A DNA stretch of 7,786 nucleotides from CAVPGH01 sp046726955 (GTDB taxonomy: Bacteria; Acidobacteriota; Vicinamibacteria; Fen-336): contig JBKPBQ010000407.1 in NCBI GenBank assembly GCA_046726955.1, positions 1-7,786 of the forward strand, in the 5' to 3' direction. A program made the position numbers and the translations under genes. Shown here one piece after another: positions 1 to 6,208 of this stretch. Position 1 is the first letter of the stretch. Each line of letters opens with the position of its first letter. The notes beneath the pieces are model-generated. The model searched no databases and was not told the DNA's origin. It was given only the letters and a program-made list of their open reading frames with translations.

Positions 1-273
1 TGGCTCACCGTCTACGTCACGGGTCCCGACCTCGGCCGCATCCGTCTCGGCCAGGAGGCGGAGGTGGTGACGGACGACGGTCAGACGCGGAAGGGAAAGG
101 TGACCTTCATCGCCTCGCAGGCGGAGTTCACGCCCAAGAACTTCCAGACGCGCGACGAGCGGGTCAAGCTCGTCTACAAGGTCAAGGTCGGCCTCGACAA
201 CCCGGACGGGCTCTTCAAGCCGGGGATGCCCGCGGAGGCCCACCTCCGCCCGGAAGCGGGGGCCGCGAAATGA
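1..273 (+). CDS. HlyD-family periplasmic adaptor (membrane fusion protein), YbhG-like, C-terminal end only
   Basis: The reading frame is open from base 1 and ends at TGA 271-273, giving the last 90 residues of a protein that begins outside the window. The visible part starts WLTVYVTGPDLGRIRLGQ, typical of the beta-barrel domain of HlyD/AcrA-type adaptors. It then carries an EFTPKNFQTRDERVKLVY segment and the ending DGLFKPGMPAEAHL. This EFTPK..QT...R..LVY...GMP pattern is, as I recall, the hallmark C-terminus of the YbhG branch. Such proteins are anchored in the inner membrane and bridge the permease to the outer-membrane channel across the periplasm. The stop overlaps the next gene's ATG (ATGA, 270-273), so it is translationally coupled to ATPase 1. 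The N-terminal anchor, lipoyl domain and coiled coil cannot be seen, so completeness of the gene is unknown. Confidence 0.9.
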   Translation, partial: WLTVYVTGPDLGRIRLGQEAEVVTDDGQTRKGKVTFIASQAEFTPKNFQTRDERVKLVYKVKVGLDNPDGLFKPGMPAEAHLRPEAGAAK

Positions 274-1232
274 CGGACGACGCTCTCGTCGTCGTCGACC
301 ACCTGACCCGCCGCTACGGCGCGCTCGTCGCGGTGAACGACCTCAGCCTCGACGTCCGCCGCGGCGAGATGTTCGGCCTCATCGGCCCCGACGGCGCGGG
401 CAAGACCACGACGCTGCGCGTCGCGCTCGGCCTCCTGCCGCCCACGAGCGGCACGGTGAGGACGTGCGGCCTCGACCCGTTCCGCGAGAGCGACGCCCTC
501 TCGCGCCGTATCGGCTATCTCTCGCAGCGGTTCTCGCTCTACGGCGACCTCTCGATCGACGAGAACATCGCCTTCTTCGCCGACGTGCACGGCGTGCGCG
601 GCTGGCGCGCCCGGCGGGACGAGCTGCTCGAGCTCCTCCGCCTCGCGCCCTTCCGCACGCGCCTCGCCGACCGGCTCTCCGGAGGGATGAAGCAGAAGCT
701 CGCGCTCGCCTGCACGCTCATCCACACGCCGGAGCTCCTCGTGCTCGACGAGCCGACCACGGGTGTCGACCCCGTGTCCCGCCGCGACTTCTGGAAGATC
801 CTCGCCCGCCTGCAGCGCGAAGGGCTGACGCTCCTCCTGACGACGCCCTACCTCGACGAGGCCGAGCGCTGCCAGCGCGTCGCCCTCGTGGACCACGGCC
901 GGCTGCTGAGCTTGAGCACGCCCGACGCGCTGCGCGCCGAGGCCCCGGGCCGGATCCTCGAGATCCTGGCGGAGCCGAAGCGGCGCGCCATGGACCTTCT
1001 CGCGCACCGCCGCGACGTGGCCGACGTCGAGGCCTTCGGCGAGCGGCTGCACGCGACACTCGCGCCGTCGGCGGCGGAGGCGCCGGAGGCGGCGGCGCGC
1101 CGCCTCGCCGACGAGCTGCGCGCGGCGGGGATCGACGTGCAGCAGGTGAGGCCGGTCGCTCCGTCCCTCGAGGACATCTTCATTGCCAGGATCCGGGCGG
1201 CCGAGCCGTCCGGCGGCGAGGTGACCCCATGA
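270..1232 (+). CDS. ABC-2 exporter ATPase 1 (equivalent of YbhF N-terminal half), H-loop His replaced by Pro
   Basis: A 320-residue cytoplasmic ATP-binding subunit of an ABC-2 type exporter. Motifs in order: Walker A GPDGAGKT (39-46), Q-loop Gln86 in YLSQRFSLY, signature LSGGM (136-140), Walker B LLVLDE (156-161), D-loop Asp167. The H-loop normally reads TTH; here it is TTPYLDEAERC with Pro193 (codon CCC, 846-848), so the switch histidine is missing. Residues after about 230 form the accessory C-terminal region typical of DrrA/NatA-type ATPases, including an Ala/Glu-rich stretch near 265-280 and the ending PSLEDIFIARI. The GPDGAGKTT Walker A and absent H-loop His match what I recall of the first nucleotide-binding domain of fused YbhF proteins. 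ATG 270 overlaps the adaptor stop (ATGA). It probably pairs with ATPase 2 (2548-3498). The substrate cannot be told from the sequence. Confidence 0.95.
   Translation: MTDDALVVVDHLTRRYGALVAVNDLSLDVRRGEMFGLIGPDGAGKTTTLRVALGLLPPTSGTVRTCGLDPFRESDALSRRIGYLSQRFSLYGDLSIDENIAFFADVHGVRGWRARRDELLELLRLAPFRTRLADRLSGGMKQKLALACTLIHTPELLVLDEPTTGVDPVSRRDFWKILARLQREGLTLLLTTPYLDEAERCQRVALVDHGRLLSLSTPDALRAEAPGRILEILAEPKRRAMDLLAHRRDVADVEAFGERLHATLAPSAAEAPEAAARRLADELRAAGIDVQQVRPVAPSLEDIFIARIRAAEPSGGEVTP
1218..1224 (+). promoter_or_regulatory. Ribosome binding site fixing the start of the TolC-family gene
   Basis: GAGGTGA lies inside the end of ATPase 1, with four bases (CCCC) before ATG 1229. It is a good Shine-Dalgarno match and supports ATG 1229 over far-upstream starts in the same frame. 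The signal peptide begins right at this ATG. Confidence 0.7.
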
Positions 1233-2551
1233 AAGGTATCGCCCTCGGTCTGATCGTTCTCTCGACGCTGCCCCGCGTGCTCGCCGCCGAGGAGGTGCCG
1301 CTCGCGCTCGAGGAGGCCCTCGAGAAGGCGAAGGCCAACTCGGCCCGGCTCGCCCAGCTCGGCGCCCTTCAGAAGGCGGCGGACGCGGGGCTCAAGGGCG
1401 CCCGCGCCCAGCGATGGCCGGTCGTCGACTTCAACGGGAACTACTCCTTGAACTCGGACGTCCCCGAGCTGGCGCTCATCCAGCCGGGTCCGCCCCCGAC
1501 CCGCCAGGTCGTCTTCCCCAACATCCCGAACCAGTACAAGACGCGCGCCGGCATCGCCGTGCCGATCTACACCGGCGGGCGCATCTCCGGCGAGGTGGCC
1601 GCCGCCCGCGGCCAGCAGGAGGCGGCGCGTCAAGACCTCGTGGCCGGCGCCGCCGACATCCGGCTGGAGACGGAGAGCGCGTACTGGACGCTCGTCACCG
1701 CCCGCGAGAGCGCGCGCGTGCTGCGCGAGAGCATCGCGTCCTACGACACGCACCTCAAGGACGCCCACAATCGCTTCGACCTCGGCCTCGCCGCCCGCAA
1801 CGACCTGCTCGCCGTGCAAGTCGAGCGCGACCGCGCCGAGCTCGCGCGCCTGCAGGCCGAGAACCGGACCGAGGCCGCCAACGCCAACCTCGTGCGCCTC
1901 GTCGGTCTCTCCCCCGACTCCCACATCGCCCCCACCGAGCCCGTCACCGGCCCGGCCGCCGCGCCCGACTCCGGCGCGACGGAAGCGCTCGTCCTCGCCG
2001 CGCTCCAGGCTCGTCCCGAGGTCGCAGCGGCGCGATCGCGCCTTTCTTCCGCGGAGGCGCAGGCCAAGATCCAGCGGGCGGCGCTCCTCCCCCAGCTCAG
2101 CGCCTTCGGCTCGTACGACTACTCCCGCCCGAACACGCGGATCCTTCCCCTCGTGGACGAGTGGAACGGGACCTGGAGCGTGGGGGCGGCCGTCTCCTGG
2201 GTCGCCTTCAACGGAGGGAAGACGCGCGCGGCGGTGGCGGAGGCGCAGGCGGAGGCGGAAGCGGCCCGCCACCAGGTCCGCGACCTCGAGGAGCGGGTGC
2301 GGCTGGAGGTGACGACGAAGCGGCTCGACGTCGACACCGCGACCGCGGCCCTCCTGGTCGCCGAGCGGAACGTCGCCTCCGCGCGGGAGAGCGTCAAGGT
2401 CGAGACCGACCGTTATCACGAAGGCGTCGGCCTCTCCTCGGAGCTGCTCGACGCCGAGACGCGCCTGCTCCACGCCGGCCTCGACCTCACGTCGGCGCTG
2501 ACCGACGTGCGGGTGGCCCGCGCCGGTCTCGACCGGGCGGTGGGACGATGA
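1229..2551 (+). CDS. TolC-family outer-membrane efflux channel
   Basis: A 440-residue protein with a signal peptide: MKG, a hydrophobic core (about 4-14), and a likely cleavage site near residues 19-20 (RVLAAEE). The mature part has the duplicated OEP layout of TolC channels. Each half has long Ala/Glu/Arg-rich helices and a strand segment ending in a related motif: YTGGRISGEVAAARG near residue 114 and FNGGKTRAAVAEAQ near residue 328. Trimers of such proteins form the outer-membrane barrel and periplasmic tunnel through which pumps expel substrates. The start at ATG 1229 is set by the signal peptide, the GAGGTGA site and the ATGA overlap with ATPase 1; the same frame stays open upstream to 464, but that part is out-of-frame ATPase sequence. 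Its place between the two ATPase genes points to a channel dedicated to this pump. The length is normal for the family. Confidence 0.93.
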   Translation: MKGIALGLIVLSTLPRVLAAEEVPLALEEALEKAKANSARLAQLGALQKAADAGLKGARAQRWPVVDFNGNYSLNSDVPELALIQPGPPPTRQVVFPNIPNQYKTRAGIAVPIYTGGRISGEVAAARGQQEAARQDLVAGAADIRLETESAYWTLVTARESARVLRESIASYDTHLKDAHNRFDLGLAARNDLLAVQVERDRAELARLQAENRTEAANANLVRLVGLSPDSHIAPTEPVTGPAAAPDSGATEALVLAALQARPEVAAARSRLSSAEAQAKIQRAALLPQLSAFGSYDYSRPNTRILPLVDEWNGTWSVGAAVSWVAFNGGKTRAAVAEAQAEAEAARHQVRDLEERVRLEVTTKRLDVDTATAALLVAERNVASARESVKVETDRYHEGVGLSSELLDAETRLLHAGLDLTSALTDVRVARAGLDRAVGR

Positions 2552-3498
2552 GCGCCGTCATCGAGATCGGCCAGCTCGTCAAGCGCTTCGGCGCCTTCAC
2601 CGCCGTGGACGACGTGAGCTTCTCCGTCCGCGAAGGCGAGGTCTTCGGCCTGCTCGGCAGCAACGGGGCGGGCAAGACCACGGCGATCCGCATGATGTGC
2701 GGCCTGCTCACCCCGACCTCGGGCACGGGCCGCGTCCTCGGGTTCGACGTGGCCCGCGAGCCCGAGGAGGTGAAGCGCCGCATCGGCTACATGACGCAGC
2801 GGTTCAGCCTCTACGACGACCTCACCGTCGAGCAGAACATCCGCTTCTTCGGCGGCGTCTACGGACTGCGCGGGAAGGCCCTCGAAGAGCGCGCGGCCTG
2901 GGGCATCGCGACCGCTGGCCTCGAGGGCAAGACGGACCTCCTCACCCAGTCGCTTCCGGGCGGGTGGAAGCAGCGCCTCGCCCTCGCGTGCTCGGTGCTC
3001 CACAAACCGCGCGTGCTCTTCCTCGACGAGCCCACGGGCGGCGTCGACCCGATCTCGCGGCGGCGCTTCTGGAGCCTCATCGACAAGATGGCGGGAGAGG
3101 GCGTCACGATCATCGTGACGACGCACTACCTCGACGAGGCGGAGCGCTGCGACCGCATCGGCCTCATGCACGCCGGGAAGCTCGTGGCCCTGGGGACGGT
3201 GGCGGAGCTGAAGCAGGTCTTCGCGGGCCGCGCCCTCCTCGAGGTCGCCTGCCCGCGGCCGCTCGAGGCCCAGGACCTCCTCGACCACGAGAGCTGGGTG
3301 CTCGAGGCGTCGGTCTTCGGCACGCATATCCATCTGGTGGTGGCGGACGCCGAGGAGGGGCGCCGGCGCGCGCGGGAGGTGCTGCAGGCGAAGGGCTTCG
3401 CTCCCGTCACCGTGGAGCGCATCGTCCCTTCCCTCGAGGACGTCTTCATCCACTGCATCGAGGCCGAGGACGCGAAGCGGGCGGCGGCGGGGCGATGA
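2548..3498 (+). CDS. ABC-2 exporter ATPase 2 (equivalent of YbhF C-terminal half), altered signature motif
   Basis: A 316-residue cytoplasmic ATPase. Motifs: Walker A GSNGAGKT (37-44), Q-loop Gln84 in YMTQRFSLY, Walker B VLFLDE (156-161), D-loop Asp167, and H-loop His193 in TTHYLDEAERC. The signature reads SLPGGWKQRLALAC, so the conserved Ser of LSGGQ is Pro137 (codon CCG, 2956-2958). I recall a Pro at this place (LPLGWKQ-type) in the second domain of YbhF-like fused ATPases, which suggests a lineage trait rather than a sequencing error. The C-terminal accessory region ends in PSLEDVFIHCIEAE, parallel to PSLEDIFIARI in ATPase 1. ATG 2548 overlaps the TolC stop, and the TGA at 3496-3498 overlaps the first permease start, both as ATGA. 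It most likely forms a heterodimer with ATPase 1 and supplies the only intact Walker/H-loop set. Confidence 0.95.
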   Translation: MSAVIEIGQLVKRFGAFTAVDDVSFSVREGEVFGLLGSNGAGKTTAIRMMCGLLTPTSGTGRVLGFDVAREPEEVKRRIGYMTQRFSLYDDLTVEQNIRFFGGVYGLRGKALEERAAWGIATAGLEGKTDLLTQSLPGGWKQRLALACSVLHKPRVLFLDEPTGGVDPISRRRFWSLIDKMAGEGVTIIVTTHYLDEAERCDRIGLMHAGKLVALGTVAELKQVFAGRALLEVACPRPLEAQDLLDHESWVLEASVFGTHIHLVVADAEEGRRRAREVLQAKGFAPVTVERIVPSLEDVFIHCIEAEDAKRAAAGR

Positions 3499-4622
3499 GC
3501 CTCCGGAAGATCCGGGCCATCGCGACCAAGGAGCTCCGCCAGTCGGCGCGCGATCCCTTGAGCCTGGGCATGCTCCTGGGCCTGCCCGCGCTCATGCTCG
3601 TGCTGTACGGCTACGCGATCAACTTCGACGTCCGGCACGTCGCACTCGCCGTCCAGGACCTCGACAAGAGCGCGGAGAGCCGCGACCTCGTCGCCTCGTT
3701 CGTGAACTCGACCTACTTCGATCTCGTGGCGACGCCGGACGCGGGAGCCGACCTCGCCCGCCTCACCGAGAAGCGCGAGGCGCGCGCGGTGCTCGTGATA
3801 CCCGAGACCTTCTCCCGCGACCTCGCGGCGGGAAGGAACGCCCCGGTTCAGTTCCTCGTAGACGGAGCGGACGCGAACACGGCGAGCACCCTCCTCGGCT
3901 ACGCGCAGGCGATCGTGGCCAGCGCGAACGCGGAGATCCTGGCGGCGTCGCCGGCGGCGGTCCAGCTCATGGCACCCACCATCGACTACGAGCCGCGCGT
4001 CTGGTACAACCCCGAGCTCCGCTCCACGCAGTTCCTCGTGCCCGGTCTCATGGGCTTCATCCTGATGCTGACGGCCGTACTCTCCACGGCGCTCTCCGTC
4101 GTCCGCGAGAAGGAGCGGGGCACGATGGAGCAGCTCCGCGTCAGCTCGCTCCACCCCGGCGAGCTGATCGTGGGCAAGACGCTCCCCTACCTCGCGATCT
4201 CGCTCTTCGCGAGCGCGGTCATCGTGGTCGCCGCCCGCATCCTCTTCGCCGTGGCCGTGCGCGGGTCCTACCTGGACCTCTTCCTGGTGACGCTCCTCTA
4301 CCTCGTGGGTGCCCTCGGCTTCGGCCTCTTCGTGTCCAGCGTGGCGGAGACGCAGGCCATGGCCTTCCAGATCGGGATGGTGGTGTCGCTCCTCCCCGCG
4401 GTGCTCCTCTCCGGGTTCCTGTTCCCCATCCGCTCCATGCCCGTCGTGGTCCAGGCGATCACGTATGCCGTGCCCGCGCGCTACTTCCTGGTGGTGGTGC
4501 GCGGCATCATGCTGCGCGGGGCCGGGCTCGCCCCCTACGCGCGCGACCTCCTGTTCCTGACGCTCTACGGAACGATCGTGCTGGGCGTCGCCTACTTCCG
4601 CCTCACCCGAAGGGAGTCCTGA
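3495..4622 (+). CDS. ABC-2 type permease subunit 1 (YbhS/YbhR-like)
   Basis: A 375-residue inner-membrane protein of the ABC2_membrane type. An amphipathic start (RKIRAIATKELRQSARDP) leads into TM1 (about 24-44). A large extracytoplasmic domain follows (about 45-175) with the family phrase ALAVQDLDKSAESRDLV. After RVWYNPELRSTQF come about five more membrane segments. The cytoplasmic coupling region VREKERGTMEQLRVSSLHPGEL follows TM2, and the LSGFLFPIRSMP motif precedes the last helices; both are typical of ABC-2 permeases with long periplasmic loops. It would pair with permease 2 to form the translocation path, energised by the two ATPases. Its start overlaps the ATPase 2 stop (ATGA). No truncation is apparent. 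Confidence 0.95.
   Translation: MSLRKIRAIATKELRQSARDPLSLGMLLGLPALMLVLYGYAINFDVRHVALAVQDLDKSAESRDLVASFVNSTYFDLVATPDAGADLARLTEKREARAVLVIPETFSRDLAAGRNAPVQFLVDGADANTASTLLGYAQAIVASANAEILAASPAAVQLMAPTIDYEPRVWYNPELRSTQFLVPGLMGFILMLTAVLSTALSVVREKERGTMEQLRVSSLHPGELIVGKTLPYLAISLFASAVIVVAARILFAVAVRGSYLDLFLVTLLYLVGALGFGLFVSSVAETQAMAFQIGMVVSLLPAVLLSGFLFPIRSMPVVVQAITYAVPARYFLVVVRGIMLRGAGLAPYARDLLFLTLYGTIVLGVAYFRLTRRES
4612..4616 (+). promoter_or_regulatory. Ribosome binding site for the GTG-started permease 2
   Basis: GGGAG sits within the last codons of permease 1, seven bases before GTG 4624. The spacing supports GTG as the start; no ATG in that frame lies near the conserved N-terminus. Confidence 0.65.
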
Positions 4623-4623
4623 C

Positions 4624-5748
4624 GTGCACGAGCTCCTCCAGGTGATCGTCAAGGAGTTCCTCCAGCTCCGCCGCGACCGGAAGATGATCCCGGTGCTCGT
4701 GGTGGGCCCGATCGTCCAGGTCCTCGCCTTCGGCTTCGCCGCGAACCTCGACGTGAACGAGATCCCGCTCCTCGTCGTGGACCAAGACCGCACGGCGGAA
4801 AGCCGGGCCCTGGTGGACCGCTTCACGAGCTCCGGCCACTTCGTGCTCTCGGGGACCGAAGACACCGTGCAGAAGGTGGAGCCGTGGCTCGTGAACGGGC
4901 GGGCGCAGATCGCGCTCGTGGTCGGGTCGGGCTACGGCGAGGCGCGGCACGGAGGCACGACGGCGCGCGTCCAGGTCATCGCCGACGGGTCGGACTCGAA
5001 CTCGGCCGTGGTGGGGCTCGGCTATGCGGGGCGAATTGTGCAGGCAGCGGGCGCCCTTCCCGTCTCGTCTGCCCTGGCCCGGCCGCGAGGCGCGGGGCTC
5101 GGCCAGATCGAGCTCGTACCGCGCGTCTGGTACAACCCCGACCTCAAGTCCCGCTGGTTCTACGTCCCCGCCGTCCTCGCCCTCGTCCTCATCCTCGTGA
5201 CCCTCATGCTGCCGTCCATGGCGGTGGTGCGCGAGAAGGAGATCGGCACGCTCGAGCAGATCAGCGTGACGCCGCTCCGCCCCTGGCAGCTCATGGTGGG
5301 CAAGCTCGTGCCCTTCGCGATCATCGGCATGCTCGACCTGCTACTCATCGTGGGCGTGGCCAGGGTCGTGTTCGGCGTGCCGCTCCGCGGATCGCTGCTG
5401 CTGCTGATGCTGTTGACACTCCTCTACCTGCTCAACACGCTCAGCCTCGGCCTCCTCGTATCGACGCTCGTCAGGACGCAGCAGCAGGCGATGATGTTCT
5501 CTTCGTTCGTGCTGATGGTCCCGATGATCTACCTCTCCGGGCTCATCTTCCCGATCGAGAACATGCCCAGGCTCTTCCAGCTCGTGAGCTACGCCATCGC
5601 CGTGCGCTACTACGGGAACATCGTGCGCGGCATCTTCCTGCGGGGGTCCGGCCTGGCGGTCCTCGCGCCCGACGCCCTCGCGCTCCTCGCCGGCGGCCTC
5701 CTCGTGCTGACGCTGGCCTCGCTGCGGTTCCGGAAGAGTCTCGACTAG
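4624..5748 (+). CDS. ABC-2 type permease subunit 2 (YbhR/YbhS-like)
   Basis: A 374-residue paralogue of the preceding permease with the same layout. The N-terminus HELLQVIVKEFLQLRRDRK resembles the coupling helix of permease 1. TM1 covers about 21-40, and an extracytoplasmic domain runs to about residue 170, starting IPLLVVDQDRTAESRALVDR. Then come RVWYNPDLKSRWFYVP and five membrane segments. The coupling motif is VREKEIGTLEQISVTPLRPWQL and the late motif is LSGLIFPIENMP. The start is GTG 4624, one base after the permease 1 stop, with GGGAG seven bases upstream. The stop TAG (5746-5748) lies in a CTAG shared with the convergent gene on the other strand. As the last gene it completes the pump operon. 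The Leu-rich run around 5392-5430 is a membrane helix, not an insertion. Confidence 0.95.
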   Translation: MHELLQVIVKEFLQLRRDRKMIPVLVVGPIVQVLAFGFAANLDVNEIPLLVVDQDRTAESRALVDRFTSSGHFVLSGTEDTVQKVEPWLVNGRAQIALVVGSGYGEARHGGTTARVQVIADGSDSNSAVVGLGYAGRIVQAAGALPVSSALARPRGAGLGQIELVPRVWYNPDLKSRWFYVPAVLALVLILVTLMLPSMAVVREKEIGTLEQISVTPLRPWQLMVGKLVPFAIIGMLDLLLIVGVARVVFGVPLRGSLLLLMLLTLLYLLNTLSLGLLVSTLVRTQQQAMMFSSFVLMVPMIYLSGLIFPIENMPRLFQLVSYAIAVRYYGNIVRGIFLRGSGLAVLAPDALALLAGGLLVLTLASLRFRKSLD

Positions 5749-6053
5749 TTCCCGGAGCGGGAAGGCGCGGCGGCGGGCGCCGGCTCTGCTTCGTCGGACG
5801 CGGTGCCGGGCGCCTTGTCGGCCCACACGGCGTCGCTCGCGCGCGCGGCCTCCGGCGTCTCGCGCCGCTCGCTGAGGAGCGACGATCCGACGAGCCCGAG
5901 CTGCGCCAGGTGGAGCTCGAAGTCGATCTCGGCCACTGCCATCGCCCGGGCGACCATCGATTCCCGGCTCTCGACCTTCTCACCGGCCCACGCCGTGCCC
6001 GCCAGGCTCAGCGCCGCCACCCCCAAGGTCGCGATCGTTTTCCGCACCGTCAA
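5745..6053 (-). CDS. Small exported protein of unknown function
   Basis: I do not recognise this protein. It has 102 residues from TTG 6053, or 100 from GTG 6047. The N-terminus has a clear Sec signal peptide: RK, a hydrophobic core (about 7-19) and a likely AWA|GE cleavage after residue 23. The mature part of about 79 residues is acidic (about 14 Asp/Glu to 8 Lys/Arg) and has no Cys. It contains a probable helix (SRESMVARAMAVAEIDFELH and onward, to about residue 60) and then an Ala/Pro/Ser-rich, probably disordered tail. There is no lipobox and no second membrane segment, so it should be periplasmic or secreted. The signal peptide and strong Shine-Dalgarno sequences argue for a real gene despite its size. 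It lies 155 bp downstream of the CBS gene on the same strand and converges on the pump operon, sharing its CTAG stop. A link to the pump is speculation. Confidence 0.65.
   Translation of the reverse strand: MTVRKTIATLGVAALSLAGTAWAGEKVESRESMVARAMAVAEIDFELHLAQLGLVGSSLLSERRETPEAARASDAVWADKAPGTASDEAEPAPAAAPSRSGN
5749..5763. terminator. Short perfect hairpin at the convergent gene junction
   Basis: TTCCCG-GAG-CGGGAA forms a perfect 6-bp stem with a 3-base loop directly after the pump operon's stop codon. On the - strand the same bases encode the end of the small exported protein. No T-run follows on either strand, so it is not a classical intrinsic terminator. It could be a 3' end stabiliser or pause site, or chance; 6-bp stems are not rare in sequence this GC-rich. 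Confidence 0.3.
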
Positions 6054-6066
6054 CCTCCCGTCCTCC
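6054..6066 (-). promoter_or_regulatory. Tandem Shine-Dalgarno sequences before the small exported protein
   Basis: Read on the - strand, GGAGGA (6066-6061) lies seven bases before TTG 6053, and GGGAGG (6059-6054) lies six bases before the in-frame GTG 6047. Each site suits one of two starts two codons apart, so the true start is ambiguous. Both starts keep the signal peptide. Confidence 0.6.
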
Positions 6067-6083
6067 CCACTCCCTGCTGCTAA

Positions 6084-6109
6084 GACGTGGGGCGCTCGTC
6101 AAAGGTTGC
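6084..6109 (-). promoter_or_regulatory. Possible ECF-sigma-type promoter for the small exported protein
   Basis: On the - strand, GCAAC (6109-6105) and CGTC (6087-6084) are separated by 17 bases. This resembles the GGAAC / CGTC elements of many ECF sigma promoters. Transcription would begin near 6077, leaving a leader of about 24 bases that holds the Shine-Dalgarno sites. A sigma-70 reading (TTGACG inside the spacer) has no good -10 partner. This is a motif match only. Confidence 0.28.
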
Positions 6110-6147
6110 GGTTTTTCCCCCTTCGACCGGGAGATGACGCCGGCTTT

Positions 6148-6167
6148 ACGTCCGCGCGACGTCCGCG
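6148..6167. repeat. Tandem 9-bp direct repeat, 11-bp period
   Basis: ACGTCCGCG occurs at 6148-6156 and again at 6159-6167, two bases apart. The 11-bp period would place both copies on nearly the same face of the helix, as for some activator or repressor half-sites. It lies about 40 bp upstream of the putative -35 element of the small gene. It may be an operator or just GC-rich chance. Confidence 0.4.
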
Positions 6168-6194
6168 TTGGATATACAAGGAACCGTACGCGTG

Positions 6195-6208
6195 CGCGGA
6201 GTCCCGCG
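6195..6208 (-). terminator. Short hairpin directly after the CBS stop codon
   Basis: CGCGG-AGTC-CCGCG gives a perfect 5-bp stem with a 4-base loop starting at the first base after the CBS stop. No T-run follows in the direction of transcription, so any terminator role is doubtful. RNA 3' end protection or chance are the alternatives. Confidence 0.25.

Noticed and set aside
174..1052. Long open frames on the - strand opposite ATPase 1, and similar ones opposite the TolC, ATPase 2 and permease genes
   Set aside because: They are antisense shadows in GC-rich DNA: Arg/Ala/Glu/Gly-rich translations with no known motifs, lying over genes with clear family motifs.
464..1228. Upstream extension of the TolC frame
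   Set aside because: It translates to Arg/Ala/Pro-rich sequence over ATPase 1. The signal peptide and ribosome site place the start at 1229.
2230..2270. GGCGGAGGCG-like repetitive stretch
   Set aside because: It encodes an Ala/Glu-rich helix (AEAQAEAEAA) of the TolC-family channel, as expected for its periplasmic coiled coil.
5392..5430. CTG-rich run that looks like a microsatellite
   Set aside because: It encodes a Leu-rich membrane helix of permease 2 and is broken by other codons; this is codon bias, not a repeat array.
6105..6120. T-run (TTTTT at 6112-6116) as a + strand terminator for the pump operon
   Set aside because: It lies more than 350 bases past the stop and no stable stem directly precedes it; the - strand has A residues here.
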